Positions 23,083 to 32,788 of a DNA stretch of 64,000 nt are shown in pieces. The notes below the pieces were generated by a model. It was not told the DNA's origin, made no database searches, and saw nothing but the letters and a program-made list of their open reading frames with translations. Numbering within the stretch: position 1 is the stretch's first letter; each line of letters begins with the position of its first letter. Source of the stretch: Nisaea nitritireducens (lineage in GTDB: Bacteria > Pseudomonadota > Alphaproteobacteria > Thalassobaculales > Thalassobaculaceae); assembly GCF_014904795.1 (NCBI RefSeq), contig NZ_JACZFS010000064.1, positions 1 to 64,000 on the forward strand, read 5' to 3'. A program made the translations under genes and the position numbers.

Positions 23083-23943
23083 ATGTCGAAATTCACCGTT
23101 GCCTGTGTCCAGACCAACTCGAAGCCGGACCCGGAGGTGAACATCGCCGAGGTCTCGCCAATGATCCGGGAGGCGAAGGCCGCCGGGGCAGACTTTATCA
23201 CCACCCCGGAAATCGTCGGCATGTTCGAGCCGGACAAGGCGGCGGCGCGGGCAAAGGCAAAACTGGAAGAAGAGCATGAAGTGCTCATCGCGTTCCGAGG
23301 GCTCGCGGCGGAGCTTGGTGTCTGGCTCCATGCGGGCTCGCTCTCGGTCAAGCTGACGGATGACGAGCGTCTGGCGAACCGCAGCTTCCTGATCGCGCCG
23401 GACGGTAGCATTGCCGCGCGTTACACCAAGATTCACATGTTCGACGTGCAGGTCGGCGACGGTCAGACCTACCGGGAGTCGGCGTCCTACAAGCCGGGCG
23501 AGGAAGGCGTGCTCGCCGAGACGCCATGGGGCACGATGGGCCTGACCATCTGCTACGACATTCGCTTCCCCTATCTCTACCGTTCCCTTGCCCAGGCAGG
23601 CGCCAAGGTGCTTTTCGCGCCGGCGGCCTTCACCAAGGTGACCGGCGAGGCGCACTGGCACGTGCTGCAGCGGGCCCGGGCGATCGAGAACGGGTGCTTT
23701 GTGATTTCCGCTGCCCAGTGCGGCACCCACTCCAAGGGGCGCCAGACCTACGGCCACTCGATCATCGTCGCGCCCTGGGGCGAGGTTCTGGCCGATGGCG
23801 GTGAGGAGCCGGGCATCATCACGGCGGAGATCGATCTCGCGAAGGTCGATGAGGCGCGCGGCAAGGTGCCGTCCCTGACCCATGACCGGGAGTTCGCAGG
23901 GCCTAACCTCTATGACGCGGCGCTGCGCGAGGCCGGAGAGTAA
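23083..23943 (+). CDS. carbon-nitrogen hydrolase, Nit1-like (deaminated glutathione amidase type)
   Basis: A 286-residue nitrilase-superfamily amidase with the complete Glu-Lys-Cys triad: Glu43 in TTPEIVG, Lys116 in RYTKIHMFD and Cys157 in LTICYDIRFPYLYRSLA. The sequence around the triad, including KIHMFDVQVGDGQTYRES read in two parts, fits the Nit1/YbeM branch, whose members hydrolyse deaminated glutathione formed by stray transaminase activity. Location directly behind glutaredoxin supports a glutathione-related repair role (inference). An omega-amidase (Nit2) function is an alternative. It ends 9 bases before the convergent ABC permease gene. Confidence 0.88.
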   Translation: MSKFTVACVQTNSKPDPEVNIAEVSPMIREAKAAGADFITTPEIVGMFEPDKAAARAKAKLEEEHEVLIAFRGLAAELGVWLHAGSLSVKLTDDERLANRSFLIAPDGSIAARYTKIHMFDVQVGDGQTYRESASYKPGEEGVLAETPWGTMGLTICYDIRFPYLYRSLAQAGAKVLFAPAAFTKVTGEAHWHVLQRARAIENGCFVISAAQCGTHSKGRQTYGHSIIVAPWGEVLADGGEEPGIITAEIDLAKVDEARGKVPSLTHDREFAGPNLYDAALREAGE

Positions 23944-23952
23944 TCAGCCGCT

Positions 23953-25074
23953 TTAGCGTGTACCCATCGCGATACGGAAGCGCGACAGGGCCATCATGAA
24001 AAAGAGGCAGCCGGTCACGAACATGATGGCCAGTTCAGGCCAGATCAGGGTGATCGGCGCGTCCCGGTAGATCACGGCTTGCGAGAACCGGACGAAATGC
24101 GTCGCGGGTGACAGCTGCATGATCCATTGCAGGGTCTTCGGCATACTCTCCAGCGGAGTCTGGCTTCCCGACAGCAAGTGCAGCACGACAATCACCGGGA
24201 TAGAAAGCAAGGCAAACTGGGGCATTGACCGGGTGAAGGTCGATAACATCACGCCCAGTGCCGTGACCGAGAACAGGAATACCGAGGCGCCGAGAGCGAA
24301 AAGGGGTATCGATCCTGTCAGCGGCACACCAAGACCCCGGTGCACGACGAGCTCCAGCGAGAGCAGCGCGGCGGTGACAATGACGAGGCCGTTCGCCCAG
24401 ATTTTCGAGATCATGATCTCAACCGCCGTCACAGGCATGACCAGCAGATGTTCGATCGTGCCATGCTCCCGTTCGCGGATCACGGCGGCGCCGGACAGGA
24501 TGACGGCCATGACGATGATGTTGTTCACCACCTCCATCACGGCATTGAACCAGACGGCTTCGAGGTTCGGGTTGTACTTGACCCTGATCTGCAGGGCGGC
24601 TGCCGCATCTGCTTCCGGCTCGGCCCGGCTGGTGAAGCGGGCGACCTCCTGCTCGACAATCGAGGTGATATAGCCGGCGCCGTTACCGGCGATGGTCATG
24701 GCAGTGGCATCGACATTGAGCTGGACTGCCGGAAGCCGTCCCCGCTGGACATCCAGTTCGAAATTCGCCGGGATATCGAGCACGAACGTGTAGGTGCCAC
24801 TGTCGAGCCCCTTGTCGACATCGGCGATATCGATGATGACAGGCGGCTTGAAATAGGGCGGCAGGAATGCGCCCCTGAGGCGGTGCGAAAGCACACTGTC
24901 ATCCTCATCGACGATAGCGATTGCCGCATCCCGGAGCTCGGTCTCTACACCGTCTGCGACCGTGTAGACGCTGACGCTGAAGGTATAGATGATCAGTCCC
25001 ATCAGCACCGGATCGCGGGCCAGGCTGTAGATCTCCTTGATACCAAGGCGGAGGATGATCAGCAGGGCGCGCAT
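23953..25074 (-). CDS. ABC-2 type transporter permease (YhhJ-like)
   Basis: A 373-residue membrane protein: one N-terminal membrane anchor (about 20-40), a large extracytoplasmic domain (about 45-175), then five membrane segments in the C-terminal half, the ABC2_membrane_3 layout. VIREREHGTIEHLLVMPV is the characteristic coupling-helix region. The start at 25074 is the Met 4 bases after the stop of the upstream ATPase gene; the frame is open further but overlaps that gene. Together with the fused ATPase/permease and the membrane fusion protein it forms an exporter resembling YhiI-RbbA-YhhJ. The exported substrate is unknown. Confidence 0.9.
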   Translation of the reverse strand: MRALLIILRLGIKEIYSLARDPVLMGLIIYTFSVSVYTVADGVETELRDAAIAIVDEDDSVLSHRLRGAFLPPYFKPPVIIDIADVDKGLDSGTYTFVLDIPANFELDVQRGRLPAVQLNVDATAMTIAGNGAGYITSIVEQEVARFTSRAEPEADAAAALQIRVKYNPNLEAVWFNAVMEVVNNIIVMAVILSGAAVIREREHGTIEHLLVMPVTAVEIMISKIWANGLVIVTAALLSLELVVHRGLGVPLTGSIPLFALGASVFLFSVTALGVMLSTFTRSMPQFALLSIPVIVVLHLLSGSQTPLESMPKTLQWIMQLSPATHFVRFSQAVIYRDAPITLIWPELAIMFVTGCLFFMMALSRFRIAMGTR

Positions 25075-25078
25075 GGTA

Positions 25079-27814
25079 TCAGCGATCCTGTTTCGGCAGG
25101 GCGACAGAGGAGATCGCCCAGTAGGCCACGCAGAAGATGGCGAGCATGGCGAGGTTCGGTGCCAGATCGGCGACCGGCAGGCCCTTGTTGAAAACGCCGG
25201 AACTGATTTTCTGGAAATAAGAGGAGGGGAAAGCCTCGCCGAGGATCCGGCCGGCGGTGTCCAGGGTCGCGACCGGGTGCAGCATGCCGGAGAAGTTGAT
25301 GGTCGGGACCAGAACGATGATCGCTGTTCCGAAGACGGCGGCGACCTGCGACGTGGCCACGGTCGAGGCCAGGAGGCCGAAGCCTGTGGCGGCGGTGGCG
25401 TAGAGCACCGCGCCGGCCAGCAGAACAAGCACGCTCGATTTCGGCGCCAGATCGAACAGCAGGAACATCATCAGCATCATCGTGCAGAAGCTGATCAGGG
25501 CGATGCCGATATAGGGGAGCTGCTTGCCGACCAGAAATTCGAAGCGGCTTGCCGGCGAGGCATAGAGGTTTGTGATGGAGCCAAGCTCCTTTTCCCGGAC
25601 GATGCCGAGCGCCGTCAGCATGGAGGGGATCATCATCATGAGCATCATCAGCACGCCCGGCGGGATTGCCTGCTGCGACGTGAAGCCCTGATTGTAACGG
25701 AACCTGACCTCGATATCGGTGGCCTGTTGTGTTGTCGTATCCGTCCCGTTCAGGGCCGCGAATTCCGACAGGAAGGAGCTGAAGGCGCCTTCCACGTAAC
25801 CGCGGGACGTCTCGGCGCGGCTGGTATTGGCGCCATCCAGCCAGGCGGAGACTTCCGGCTGTCGTCCGGCAACAAGGTCGCGCCCGAAGCCGGGTGGCAG
25901 GACGAGGGCGAGGCTGATCTCTCCCCTCTGCATGCGCCGGTCCAGATCAACGGTATCCCGCAGTTCCGGTGCAGCGCTGAAATAGCGCGAGCCTTCGAAT
26001 TGGCGCAGGACCATCCGGCTCTCATGGCTGCGGTCCTGATCCAGGGCCGCATAGCGCATGTCCTCGACGTCGAAGGAAATCCCGTAGCCCATCGACAGCA
26101 TCAGGATAAGGGGGCCGAAAATGGCAAAGGCAAGCCGGATCGGGTCTCGGCTCAGCTCGTAGGTCTCACGCCGGGCAACGGCCCAGAGCCGTGCCGGAGA
26201 GAACAGAGCCGGGACCATGTCTTCTGCGTTGGTGTTTTCAAGACCTATGGCCGGTTCCTCGACCGGTGGCGCGCCGTCCTTCGCCGCCAGCTCGAGATGG
26301 TCGATGAAGGTTTCTTCCAGCGTCTCCCGGCCGGACTCCGCCACCAGTTCGTCAGGCGGTCCCATTGCCAGCACCCGGCCGGCATGCATCAGCGAGATAC
26401 GGTCGCAGCGCTCGGCCTCGTTCATGAAATGGGTGGAGATGAAGATCGTTACGCCATCCTCGCGGGAGAGTTCGGTCAGCAGGTTCCAGAACCCGTCCCG
26501 GGCCACCGGATCGACGCCGCTGGTCGGCTCGTCCAGAATCAGCATTTCCGGTCTGTGCAACACGGCCACGGCAAGCTGCAGGCGCTGGCGAATGCCGAGC
26601 GGCAGGGCGTTCGGCCGCTTGTTCATGACCGCCGCCAGGCCGAACCGGTCGGCCAACTCCGCGACCCGCTCCGTCTTCCTGCTCCCCGTGATCTGGAACA
26701 GGTCGGCATGCAGGTCGAGGTTCTGGTGCACGGTCAACTCGCCATAGAGCGAAAAGGACTGGGACATGTACCCGACCCTGCGGCGCATCTCCATGCCGTC
26801 GCTCTCTATGCGCTTGCCGAAGATCCGGGCCTCGCCCTCCGTGGGCGTCAGCAGGCCGGTCAGCATCTTCATGGTCGTCGTCTTGCCACAGCCGTTCGAG
26901 CCCAGAAATCCGAAGATCTCGCCGCGCTCAATGCGGAAGTCGACATGATCAACGGCGGTGAAATCGCCGAATTGCATGATCAGTCCGGCAGCCTCGATTG
27001 CGGGAGCTTCGCCGCTCTGGCCCACATTTTCCGGCTTCGGGCGCGGGATGAAACCGGTCCCGGAATTCTCAGGAAGCAGGGCAAGGAAGGCGTCTTCCAA
27101 GCTGTCGGCACCGGCCTGCTCCTTCAGCTCTTCCGCGGTTCCTTCGGCCAGGATGGTGCCGTCATGCATGGCGATCAGATGCTCGAACCGCTCGGCCTCG
27201 GACATGTAGGCGGTGGCGGTGACGATCGTCATCCAGGGACGCCGCCCCTGGATGCGCGCGATCAGGTCCCAGAACTGGCGGCGGGAAAGGGGATCGACGC
27301 CGGTGGTCGGCTCGTCGAGGATCAGCAGGTCCGGATCGTGCACAAGGGCGCAGCAAAGTGCCAGTTTCTGCTTCATCCCGCCGGACAGTTTGGCTGCCGG
27401 CCGGTCACGGAAGGGGGCAAGGCCGGTGGCCTGCAACAGCTCATTCGCCCGCTGCTGTCGCTCCGCCTCGGGCTGATCGTAAAGCCGGGCGAAGAAGTCG
27501 ATATTCTCGGCGATGGAAAGTGTGGGGTAGAGGTTCTTGCCAAGGCCTTGCGGCATGTAGGCGATGCGGCCGCAGACCCGGCGCCGGTGACCCTTGCGCC
27601 GGAGGTCGCCGCCAAGCGCCTCCACCGTCCCGGACTGGATGCGTTTGGTGCCCGACAGCAAGGCAAGCAGGGTGGATTTGCCGACCCCGTCCGGGCCGAT
27701 CACGGCAACGGTCGATCCGGACGGAATCTCAAGATCGATCTCCCGCAGCGCGTCCGTTCGCCCATACCGGTGGGAGACTCCCGAAAAACGTATGGGGAGA
27801 GCGGCGTCAGTCAT
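25079..27814 (-). CDS. fused double-ATPase/permease ABC transporter (RbbA/YhiH-like)
   Basis: A 911-residue protein: ATPase 1 (1-235; Walker A GPDGVGKS at 40-47, signature LSGGMKQ at 143-149, ILDEPTTG), ATPase 2 (about 270-500; Walker A GSNGCGKT, ILDEPTSGVDP, STHFMNEAERC) and an ABC2-type permease with about six membrane segments (540-911). ATPase 1 lacks the switch histidine (ATAYMSEA), and ATPase 2 has a degenerate signature (LPLGIRQ). Those two defects fall in the same composite site, leaving one consensus site, as far as I know the norm for this family. The Met at 27814 overlaps the membrane fusion protein gene by 8 bases. Confidence 0.92.
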   Translation of the reverse strand: MTDAALPIRFSGVSHRYGRTDALREIDLEIPSGSTVAVIGPDGVGKSTLLALLSGTKRIQSGTVEALGGDLRRKGHRRRVCGRIAYMPQGLGKNLYPTLSIAENIDFFARLYDQPEAERQQRANELLQATGLAPFRDRPAAKLSGGMKQKLALCCALVHDPDLLILDEPTTGVDPLSRRQFWDLIARIQGRRPWMTIVTATAYMSEAERFEHLIAMHDGTILAEGTAEELKEQAGADSLEDAFLALLPENSGTGFIPRPKPENVGQSGEAPAIEAAGLIMQFGDFTAVDHVDFRIERGEIFGFLGSNGCGKTTTMKMLTGLLTPTEGEARIFGKRIESDGMEMRRRVGYMSQSFSLYGELTVHQNLDLHADLFQITGSRKTERVAELADRFGLAAVMNKRPNALPLGIRQRLQLAVAVLHRPEMLILDEPTSGVDPVARDGFWNLLTELSREDGVTIFISTHFMNEAERCDRISLMHAGRVLAMGPPDELVAESGRETLEETFIDHLELAAKDGAPPVEEPAIGLENTNAEDMVPALFSPARLWAVARRETYELSRDPIRLAFAIFGPLILMLSMGYGISFDVEDMRYAALDQDRSHESRMVLRQFEGSRYFSAAPELRDTVDLDRRMQRGEISLALVLPPGFGRDLVAGRQPEVSAWLDGANTSRAETSRGYVEGAFSSFLSEFAALNGTDTTTQQATDIEVRFRYNQGFTSQQAIPPGVLMMLMMMIPSMLTALGIVREKELGSITNLYASPASRFEFLVGKQLPYIGIALISFCTMMLMMFLLFDLAPKSSVLVLLAGAVLYATAATGFGLLASTVATSQVAAVFGTAIIVLVPTINFSGMLHPVATLDTAGRILGEAFPSSYFQKISSGVFNKGLPVADLAPNLAMLAIFCVAYWAISSVALPKQDR

Positions 27815-28793
27815 TGCGCGGAGGCAGCTTGACGGCAAATTCCTCCGGCCAGGGCATGTCGGGGGCCGTCCGGACAATGGCCACGCCCGGAATGCCGGCC
27901 TTCACAAGGCGCTCATACCCTTCAAGTATATCCGCCGGGATCGTCACCTTGACGCGGAACATCAGCTTGTCCCGCTCGCTCTCGGTTTCCACGTAGCGCG
28001 GTGTGAACTGCGCTTCCGAGGCGACAAAGGTGACCGTGGCCGGGACGACATATTCCGGGGCCGCGTCGAAAATCAGCCGGGCCTCCGCTCCGTAGGCGAG
28101 CCGTCCGGCATCGCGTGTCGGCAGATAGACCGTCATGTAGACCCGCTTCAGATCCAGCATGGTCGCGATCTTGCCGCCGGCCCCGACCACTTCGCCGGGT
28201 TCCGCCAGCCGGTACTGGATGCGTCCGGCGACCGGTACGGTAATGTCATATTCCTTGAGATCGGCGCGAATGCGCTCAACCGTCGCTTCGCGGGCTGCGA
28301 TTGCCGCCTCCGCCCGGGCGATGCCTGCTTGCGCGGAGATGACGGCTGCGGCGGCCGTGGCGCGCTGGCTGCGCCGGCGATCCACAGTCTCGCCGCTGGC
28401 GAAACCGCGCTCTCCGAGGGTTTCAGACCGTTGCATTTCCTGGTCGGCCAGAACCAGCTCGCTTTTCCTTTGTGCGAGGAGCGCACGGGCTTCGTTCAGC
28501 GCCTCCCTGGCTTGCAGGACGGCGGCTTCCGCTTCCTTGAGCTGGGCTTCGATTTCCGCTGAATCCAGACGCGCGAGGGGCTGTCCCTCGGACACCATCT
28601 CGCCTTCGGTCACCAGTACGTCACGGATCCGGCCGGAAAACTTGCTGGCGATATCGACCCGTTCGGCTTCAAGCCGGCCGTTGGCGCGGGCGAAGCCTTC
28701 CGGCGGACCGCTCTCGCGCTCGCTATACCAGTAGAATCCCCCAGCGGTGGCCGCGAGCATTAGAATTATCAGAATGGTGCGGTAACCGAGCAT
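27807..28793 (-). CDS. HlyD-family membrane fusion protein (YhiI-like)
   Basis: A 328-residue periplasmic adaptor. One N-terminal membrane anchor (ILIMLAATAGGFYW) is followed by a biotinyl-lipoyl half-domain (RIRDVLVTEGEMVSEGQPLARL), a long coiled-coil hairpin (about 75-170), the second lipoyl half (VAGRIQYRLAEPGEVVGAGG) and a beta barrel. It links the inner-membrane ABC exporter to an outer-membrane channel. First gene of a three-gene minus-strand operon with overlapping or nearly touching ends. The 123-bp upstream region likely holds the promoter; no regulator gene is adjacent. Confidence 0.9.
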   Translation of the reverse strand: MLGYRTILIILMLAATAGGFYWYSERESGPPEGFARANGRLEAERVDIASKFSGRIRDVLVTEGEMVSEGQPLARLDSAEIEAQLKEAEAAVLQAREALNEARALLAQRKSELVLADQEMQRSETLGERGFASGETVDRRRSQRATAAAAVISAQAGIARAEAAIAAREATVERIRADLKEYDITVPVAGRIQYRLAEPGEVVGAGGKIATMLDLKRVYMTVYLPTRDAGRLAYGAEARLIFDAAPEYVVPATVTFVASEAQFTPRYVETESERDKLMFRVKVTIPADILEGYERLVKAGIPGVAIVRTAPDMPWPEEFAVKLPPRND

Positions 28794-28916
28794 TCCGCTG
28801 CTCCCTCGATCGGTGCCGGCATTGTCCGGATCAATGTAGGGGACATAACACCTGACGCAAAAAAGGGAATTGTGTCAGATCAATTCAAGTCACGCACGGG
28901 ATGGAAAACGGGCTGG

Positions 28917-29873
28917 TCAGGCGAGGCCCTTCTTGCCCATGTCGAGGAATTTACGGCGGCGGTCGGCTTTCAGCTTGCCGCCTTCCGTGCCGACGAGCGT
29001 CCGGAGATTAGCTTCCACGGCGTCGCCGAGGGCGTCGAGAGCGGTTTCCTGGTTGCGGTGAGCCGCACCGAGGGGCTCCCGCACGATCTCGTCGATCACG
29101 CCGAGTTTCAGCAGATCCTCGGAGGTCAGCTTCAGCGCCTCGGCCGCATCGCGGGCATGGTCCCCGTCGCGCCACAGGATGGAGGCGCAGCCTTCCGGAG
29201 AGATCACGGAATAGACCGCATGTTCCAGCATCAGCACCCGGTTGGCCGCAGCCAGTGCAACGGCGCCGCCGGATCCGCCTTCACCAACGATGGAGGCAAT
29301 GATTGGAACCTGGAGTGAGAGACAGGCGTCGATGGAGCGGGCGATAGCCTCGGCCTGGCCGCGCTCCTCGGCACCGACGCCGGGATAGGCACCGGCAGTG
29401 TCGACGAATGTCAGCACCGGCAGCTTGAACCGGTCGGCCATTTCCATCAGGCGGCGCGCCTTGCGGTAGCCTTCCGGCTTCGCCATGCCGAAATTATGCG
29501 CGATGCGCTCTTCCGTCGTGCCGCCCTTCTCGTTGCCGATGACAACGGCTGAGAAACCGCGGAAACGGCCGATGCCGCCGATGATCGCCTTGTCCTCGCC
29601 GAAAGAGCGGTCCCCCGCGAGGGGCGTGAAGTCCTCGACCAGATGGGCCAGCACCTGCTTGAAATGCGGGCGGTCAGGGTGCCTGGCAACCTGGACTTTC
29701 TGCCATGGTGTCAGCTTTTGATAGGACTGCTTCAGCTGACGCTCGACCTTGGCCTGCAACTTGCCCACTTCGTCGGCGATGTTGATATCGCCCTCTGAAG
29801 AGAGGTGACGCAGTTCCTCGATCTTGCCTTCAAGATCGGCAATCGGCTTTTCGAAATCCAGAAAGACGCGCAT
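28917..29873 (-). CDS. accA: acetyl-CoA carboxylase carboxyltransferase subunit alpha
   Basis: A 318-residue protein of the standard length. The coiled-coil N-terminus ([19 protein letters not shown]) is followed by the crotonase-fold carboxyltransferase core with [33 protein letters not shown] and [13 protein letters not shown]. With AccD it transfers the carboxyl group from biotin carboxyl carrier protein to acetyl-CoA, making malonyl-CoA for fatty acid synthesis. accD is not in the window. It lies 82 bases downstream of xerD on the same strand. I see no terminator hairpin after it. Confidence 0.97.
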   Translation of the reverse strand: MRVFLDFEKPIADLEGKIEELRHLSSEGDINIADEVGKLQAKVERQLKQSYQKLTPWQKVQVARHPDRPHFKQVLAHLVEDFTPLAGDRSFGEDKAIIGGIGRFRGFSAVVIGNEKGGTTEERIAHNFGMAKPEGYRKARRLMEMADRFKLPVLTFVDTAGAYPGVGAEERGQAEAIARSIDACLSLQVPIIASIVGEGGSGGAVALAAANRVLMLEHAVYSVISPEGCASILWRDGDHARDAAEALKLTSEDLLKLGVIDEIVREPLGAAHRNQETALDALGDAVEANLRTLVGTEGGKLKADRRRKFLDMGKKGLA

Positions 29874-29955
29874 ATCCGTCGAATCACTATGTTGGGAAGC
29901 GCGGAACCATACTCGCCTGGGCCTTCGGATACAACGTCTGGATTGCCGTGACCGG

Positions 29956-30876
29956 TCAGCTTTTGTTGCCGGACTTTGCCAGGGGATGATGTTCGGTCAC
30001 CAGTGCTTTCAGGCGTTCCGTGAGGACATGGGTGTAGATCTGCGTGGTTGATATATCCGCGTGCCCCAGCATTTGCTGAACGCTACGCAGGTCGGCGCCG
30101 TGATCCAGAAGGTGAGTCGCAAAAGCGTGCCTGAGGACATGCGGGGAAACGGTTGCCGGGCGCAGGCCGCATTCGATGGCGAGCTCTTTCAGGAGTTGCC
30201 CCATGCGGCGGCGTGTCAGATGGCCCTCGCTGCTGCGTGACGGAAACAGATATGGCGACGTCGCGCCCTCGGGCAGAAAGCTGTGTCTTGCGTCCTTGTA
30301 TGCTGCGATAGCGTCCCGTGCGGCCTCGGTCAGGGGCACCATGCGTTCCTTGCCGCCCTTGCCGCGGACGATCAGCACACGCGGGTCGCGGGCGACGGAA
30401 GCAATGGGCAGGGCAACCAGTTCCGAGACCCGGAGACCGCTGGCATAGAGAATCTCCAGCAGGCATGTCAGGCGCAACCCGTCGCCACCATCCCTGTTGC
30501 GGGCGGCGGCGAGCAACAGATCCACTTCCGTTTCGCTCAGGATCTTCGGCAAGGGACGGCCTTGCCTGGGGCTGTCGATGGCGGTGGAGGGATCGTCGGT
30601 CCGATCGCCCTCGCTATAGAGGAAGCGGTAGAACTGCCGGATCGCGGAGAGCCGCCGTGCCGCCGTGCGCGGGGCCATGCCGGCAGCTTCGAGCTTTTCC
30701 AGATAAGCCCGGATGTCGTCGCTCGCAGCATTGCCGAGTGTCTGGCGCCGCTTTGTCAGACTGGCCGCGAAGTCCCGCAGGTCGCGCTTGTAGGCGTCGA
30801 CCGTATTGCCGGACGCACCGCGCTCGGCAATCAGCATTTCAAGAAAGCGTTCGATGGAGCCGCTATCCGGGCTCAT
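29956..30876 (-). CDS. xerD: site-specific tyrosine recombinase XerD
   Basis: A 306-residue tyrosine recombinase. The N-terminal SAM-like DNA-binding domain (1-100) is followed by a catalytic domain with Arg149 (ASGLRVSEL), Lys174, His246-x2-Arg249 ([12 protein letters not shown]), His272 (LGHADIS) and nucleophile Tyr281. With XerC it resolves chromosome dimers at dif during division. Length and motif context fit the chromosomal XerD, not a phage or transposon integrase, and no attachment repeats are seen around it. Met 30876 was chosen; it lies 4 bases after the upstream exported-protein gene, so the two are probably cotranscribed. Confidence 0.93.
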   Translation of the reverse strand: MSPDSGSIERFLEMLIAERGASGNTVDAYKRDLRDFAASLTKRRQTLGNAASDDIRAYLEKLEAAGMAPRTAARRLSAIRQFYRFLYSEGDRTDDPSTAIDSPRQGRPLPKILSETEVDLLLAAARNRDGGDGLRLTCLLEILYASGLRVSELVALPIASVARDPRVLIVRGKGGKERMVPLTEAARDAIAAYKDARHSFLPEGATSPYLFPSRSSEGHLTRRRMGQLLKELAIECGLRPATVSPHVLRHAFATHLLDHGADLRSVQQMLGHADISTTQIYTHVLTERLKALVTEHHPLAKSGNKS

Positions 30877-30880
30877 CGGC

Positions 30881-32788
30881 TCACTCGCCAGAGGAAGTCG
30901 GTGCCGGCGCGCTGGATGCTGCCAGATAGATGTCCAGCGCGAGGCGGTAGGCGTCTTTTTCCAATCCGAGGTCGGAGAGGGCACGGACGCTCTCGGTAAG
31001 AGTACCGGCATCATAGTCCAGCAGGTCGGCGCCGGAGAGCGAAAGCACTGTCAGCAAGGCGCCTTCGCCGAGCCGGCCGTTTCTGGCCGCGTCGCGACGG
31101 GCCCAGAGCAGGGCCGGCGGCGGCGATTTCGTATCTTTCGGCGTGGCTTGGTCGATCAGGCCGCGCCAGACCGTGCCGGGGGTTTCCGCTCCGGTCGCCT
31201 CCAGCAATCCGAACAGCAGCGTTGCACGCGCCGGAGCGTTTTCCGGAGCGATGTTGCGGATGCCCCGCCACCATTCCCGGAGGAAATTCTTCTCAAGCGG
31301 GACATCTTCGCCGGCTGAAAGGCGGGACATGATGACGGCATCGCGCCAGGCCGTTGCCTGCTCCGGGCCAAGTCGTGCCTCGCGGCCCGCCATTTCCAGC
31401 CAGGGCATGGCGGCTTCGTCCATGTTGGCGGCGATGAAGGCGGACGCCGCGTCGGCAGCGAACCAGGCATAGGGAGAGGTGGTCGGAATCTCCTGGATCA
31501 ACGGCGCATAAAGCCGTGCCGTCGCACCGTATCGGCCCTCGCCGCGGCCAAGATTAAGCGCCTGCTGGATTGCCTGGGCCCGGGCCAATGGCAGGGTCTG
31601 GCTCGCAATTGCCCGGAAGAGCAAGGCGCGGCCGTTCGCGCTCGGGTCGGCAGCGGCGGCGGTCAGCGCGTTCTGCATTTGCGACGGGTCGATATCGACC
31701 AGCTCATACAGCGCAATCAGCTCGCTCCGGTCCACAAGACCAAGCTGCTCGCCGCGCTCGGCCAGACGCAGCCGGTCTTCGAAGCGTAACGCCTTGAAGG
31801 ATGTCAGGACCGGAATCAGGGAGGGCGGAACCGCATCAGGGTCCGGCATGGCGGGAGCGATCCCGGCAACCCGCATCATGGCGATGTCCAGTGGCCGGAG
31901 TTGTGCGGCCTCCGGCATCTGCGGAATGTCGGAGGTGGTGCCGCTAACGGCGCGCATCAGGGCGATGTAGCGCGCGTCCTGATCGCCAAGTTCCAGCAAC
32001 AGACGGAGATTGAATTCGACACTTTCCCACTCGTCGGCGAGTGCCTGGCAAAAGGTTCCGGCCTTCTGCCAGTAGCGGTCTTCCGGCACGGACAGCATGG
32101 CATCTCGGGCAATGGCGCAGCTTGTGCCGGTATCACCGGTCAGGAAACCGGCATCCGTCTTGAGCCGGGCGCGCATCGCCGGGGACAAGGTCGTTTCCTC
32201 ATCGGCGGTCGGGGCAAGTTCCAGCAGCCGGATGTAATCCGGCCATGCTCCAAGCCGTTCGAGAGCGTCGATACGGGCTTTGACGACGCTGGTCCGGTCC
32301 GTCGGGTCCGCCGCCTGCGGAATAGAGGCCGGGCTCAGCAGAATGCGCAGCATCAGGGCGCGCAAGGAGGAGGTTGCCGGTGCTTCGCCGACCAGGGCCA
32401 GCATGCGCTGGATCGTGCTGCGGGGCGTGCCGTCCCACATGGAGGCCGGCAGGGCCGATTCGTCACTGCCTATCGTCCCGACACTCTCTCGCGAGACAGT
32501 GTCCAGGGTATTGACCGAGATGCCGGCCTTGGCTTTCGCCGCACCGCTGTTCGCCGGGGGCTGTCCGGGTGCTGCCTCGACGGGGCCGGTGTCGCTATCT
32601 GTGACAGCGGGCGTGCCGGCGGCCGGCGGGAGCAGCGGTTTCGGCGCGCCAAGGGATGGCAACAACGGCTTGGGAGCGCCCTGGGCCAGTGTGTCCCGCG
32701 CCGAAAAAGGCAGGGACAGAGCCAGCATCAGGACGCAAAAACCGGCGCGCCGCTGCCAGGTCCGGCCGTTAGCGGGGGAATTGATCAT
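30881..32788 (-). CDS. exported alpha-helical repeat protein of unknown function
   Basis: A 635-residue protein I cannot assign to a named family. It starts with a signal peptide (basic QRR, then GFCVLMLALSLPF, ALAQ-like TLAQG cleavage region near 37), then a Pro/Ala-rich linker with two PKPLLP repeats (about 40-100). The rest is rich in amphipathic helix pairs, suggesting TPR- or HEAT-like solenoid structure. Probably periplasmic. Its ATG lies inside the end of the 45-codon gene at 32769-32906 (20-base overlap) and has no Shine-Dalgarno of its own, so its translation is likely coupled. xerD follows 4 bases later. Confidence 0.75.
   Translation of the reverse strand: MINSPANGRTWQRRAGFCVLMLALSLPFSARDTLAQGAPKPLLPSLGAPKPLLPPAAGTPAVTDSDTGPVEAAPGQPPANSGAAKAKAGISVNTLDTVSRESVGTIGSDESALPASMWDGTPRSTIQRMLALVGEAPATSSLRALMLRILLSPASIPQAADPTDRTSVVKARIDALERLGAWPDYIRLLELAPTADEETTLSPAMRARLKTDAGFLTGDTGTSCAIARDAMLSVPEDRYWQKAGTFCQALADEWESVEFNLRLLLELGDQDARYIALMRAVSGTTSDIPQMPEAAQLRPLDIAMMRVAGIAPAMPDPDAVPPSLIPVLTSFKALRFEDRLRLAERGEQLGLVDRSELIALYELVDIDPSQMQNALTAAAADPSANGRALLFRAIASQTLPLARAQAIQQALNLGRGEGRYGATARLYAPLIQEIPTTSPYAWFAADAASAFIAANMDEAAMPWLEMAGREARLGPEQATAWRDAVIMSRLSAGEDVPLEKNFLREWWRGIRNIAPENAPARATLLFGLLEATGAETPGTVWRGLIDQATPKDTKSPPPALLWARRDAARNGRLGEGALLTVLSLSGADLLDYDAGTLTESVRALSDLGLEKDAYRLALDIYLAASSAPAPTSSGE

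Noticed and set aside
25037-27832. A 931-codon plus-strand frame
   Set aside because: Antisense shadow of the fused ATPase/permease gene; the product resembles no protein family.
29956-30876. Mobile-element integrase reading of the tyrosine recombinase
   Set aside because: Length, motifs and context fit the chromosomal XerD. No attachment-site repeats or neighbouring phage genes are seen.
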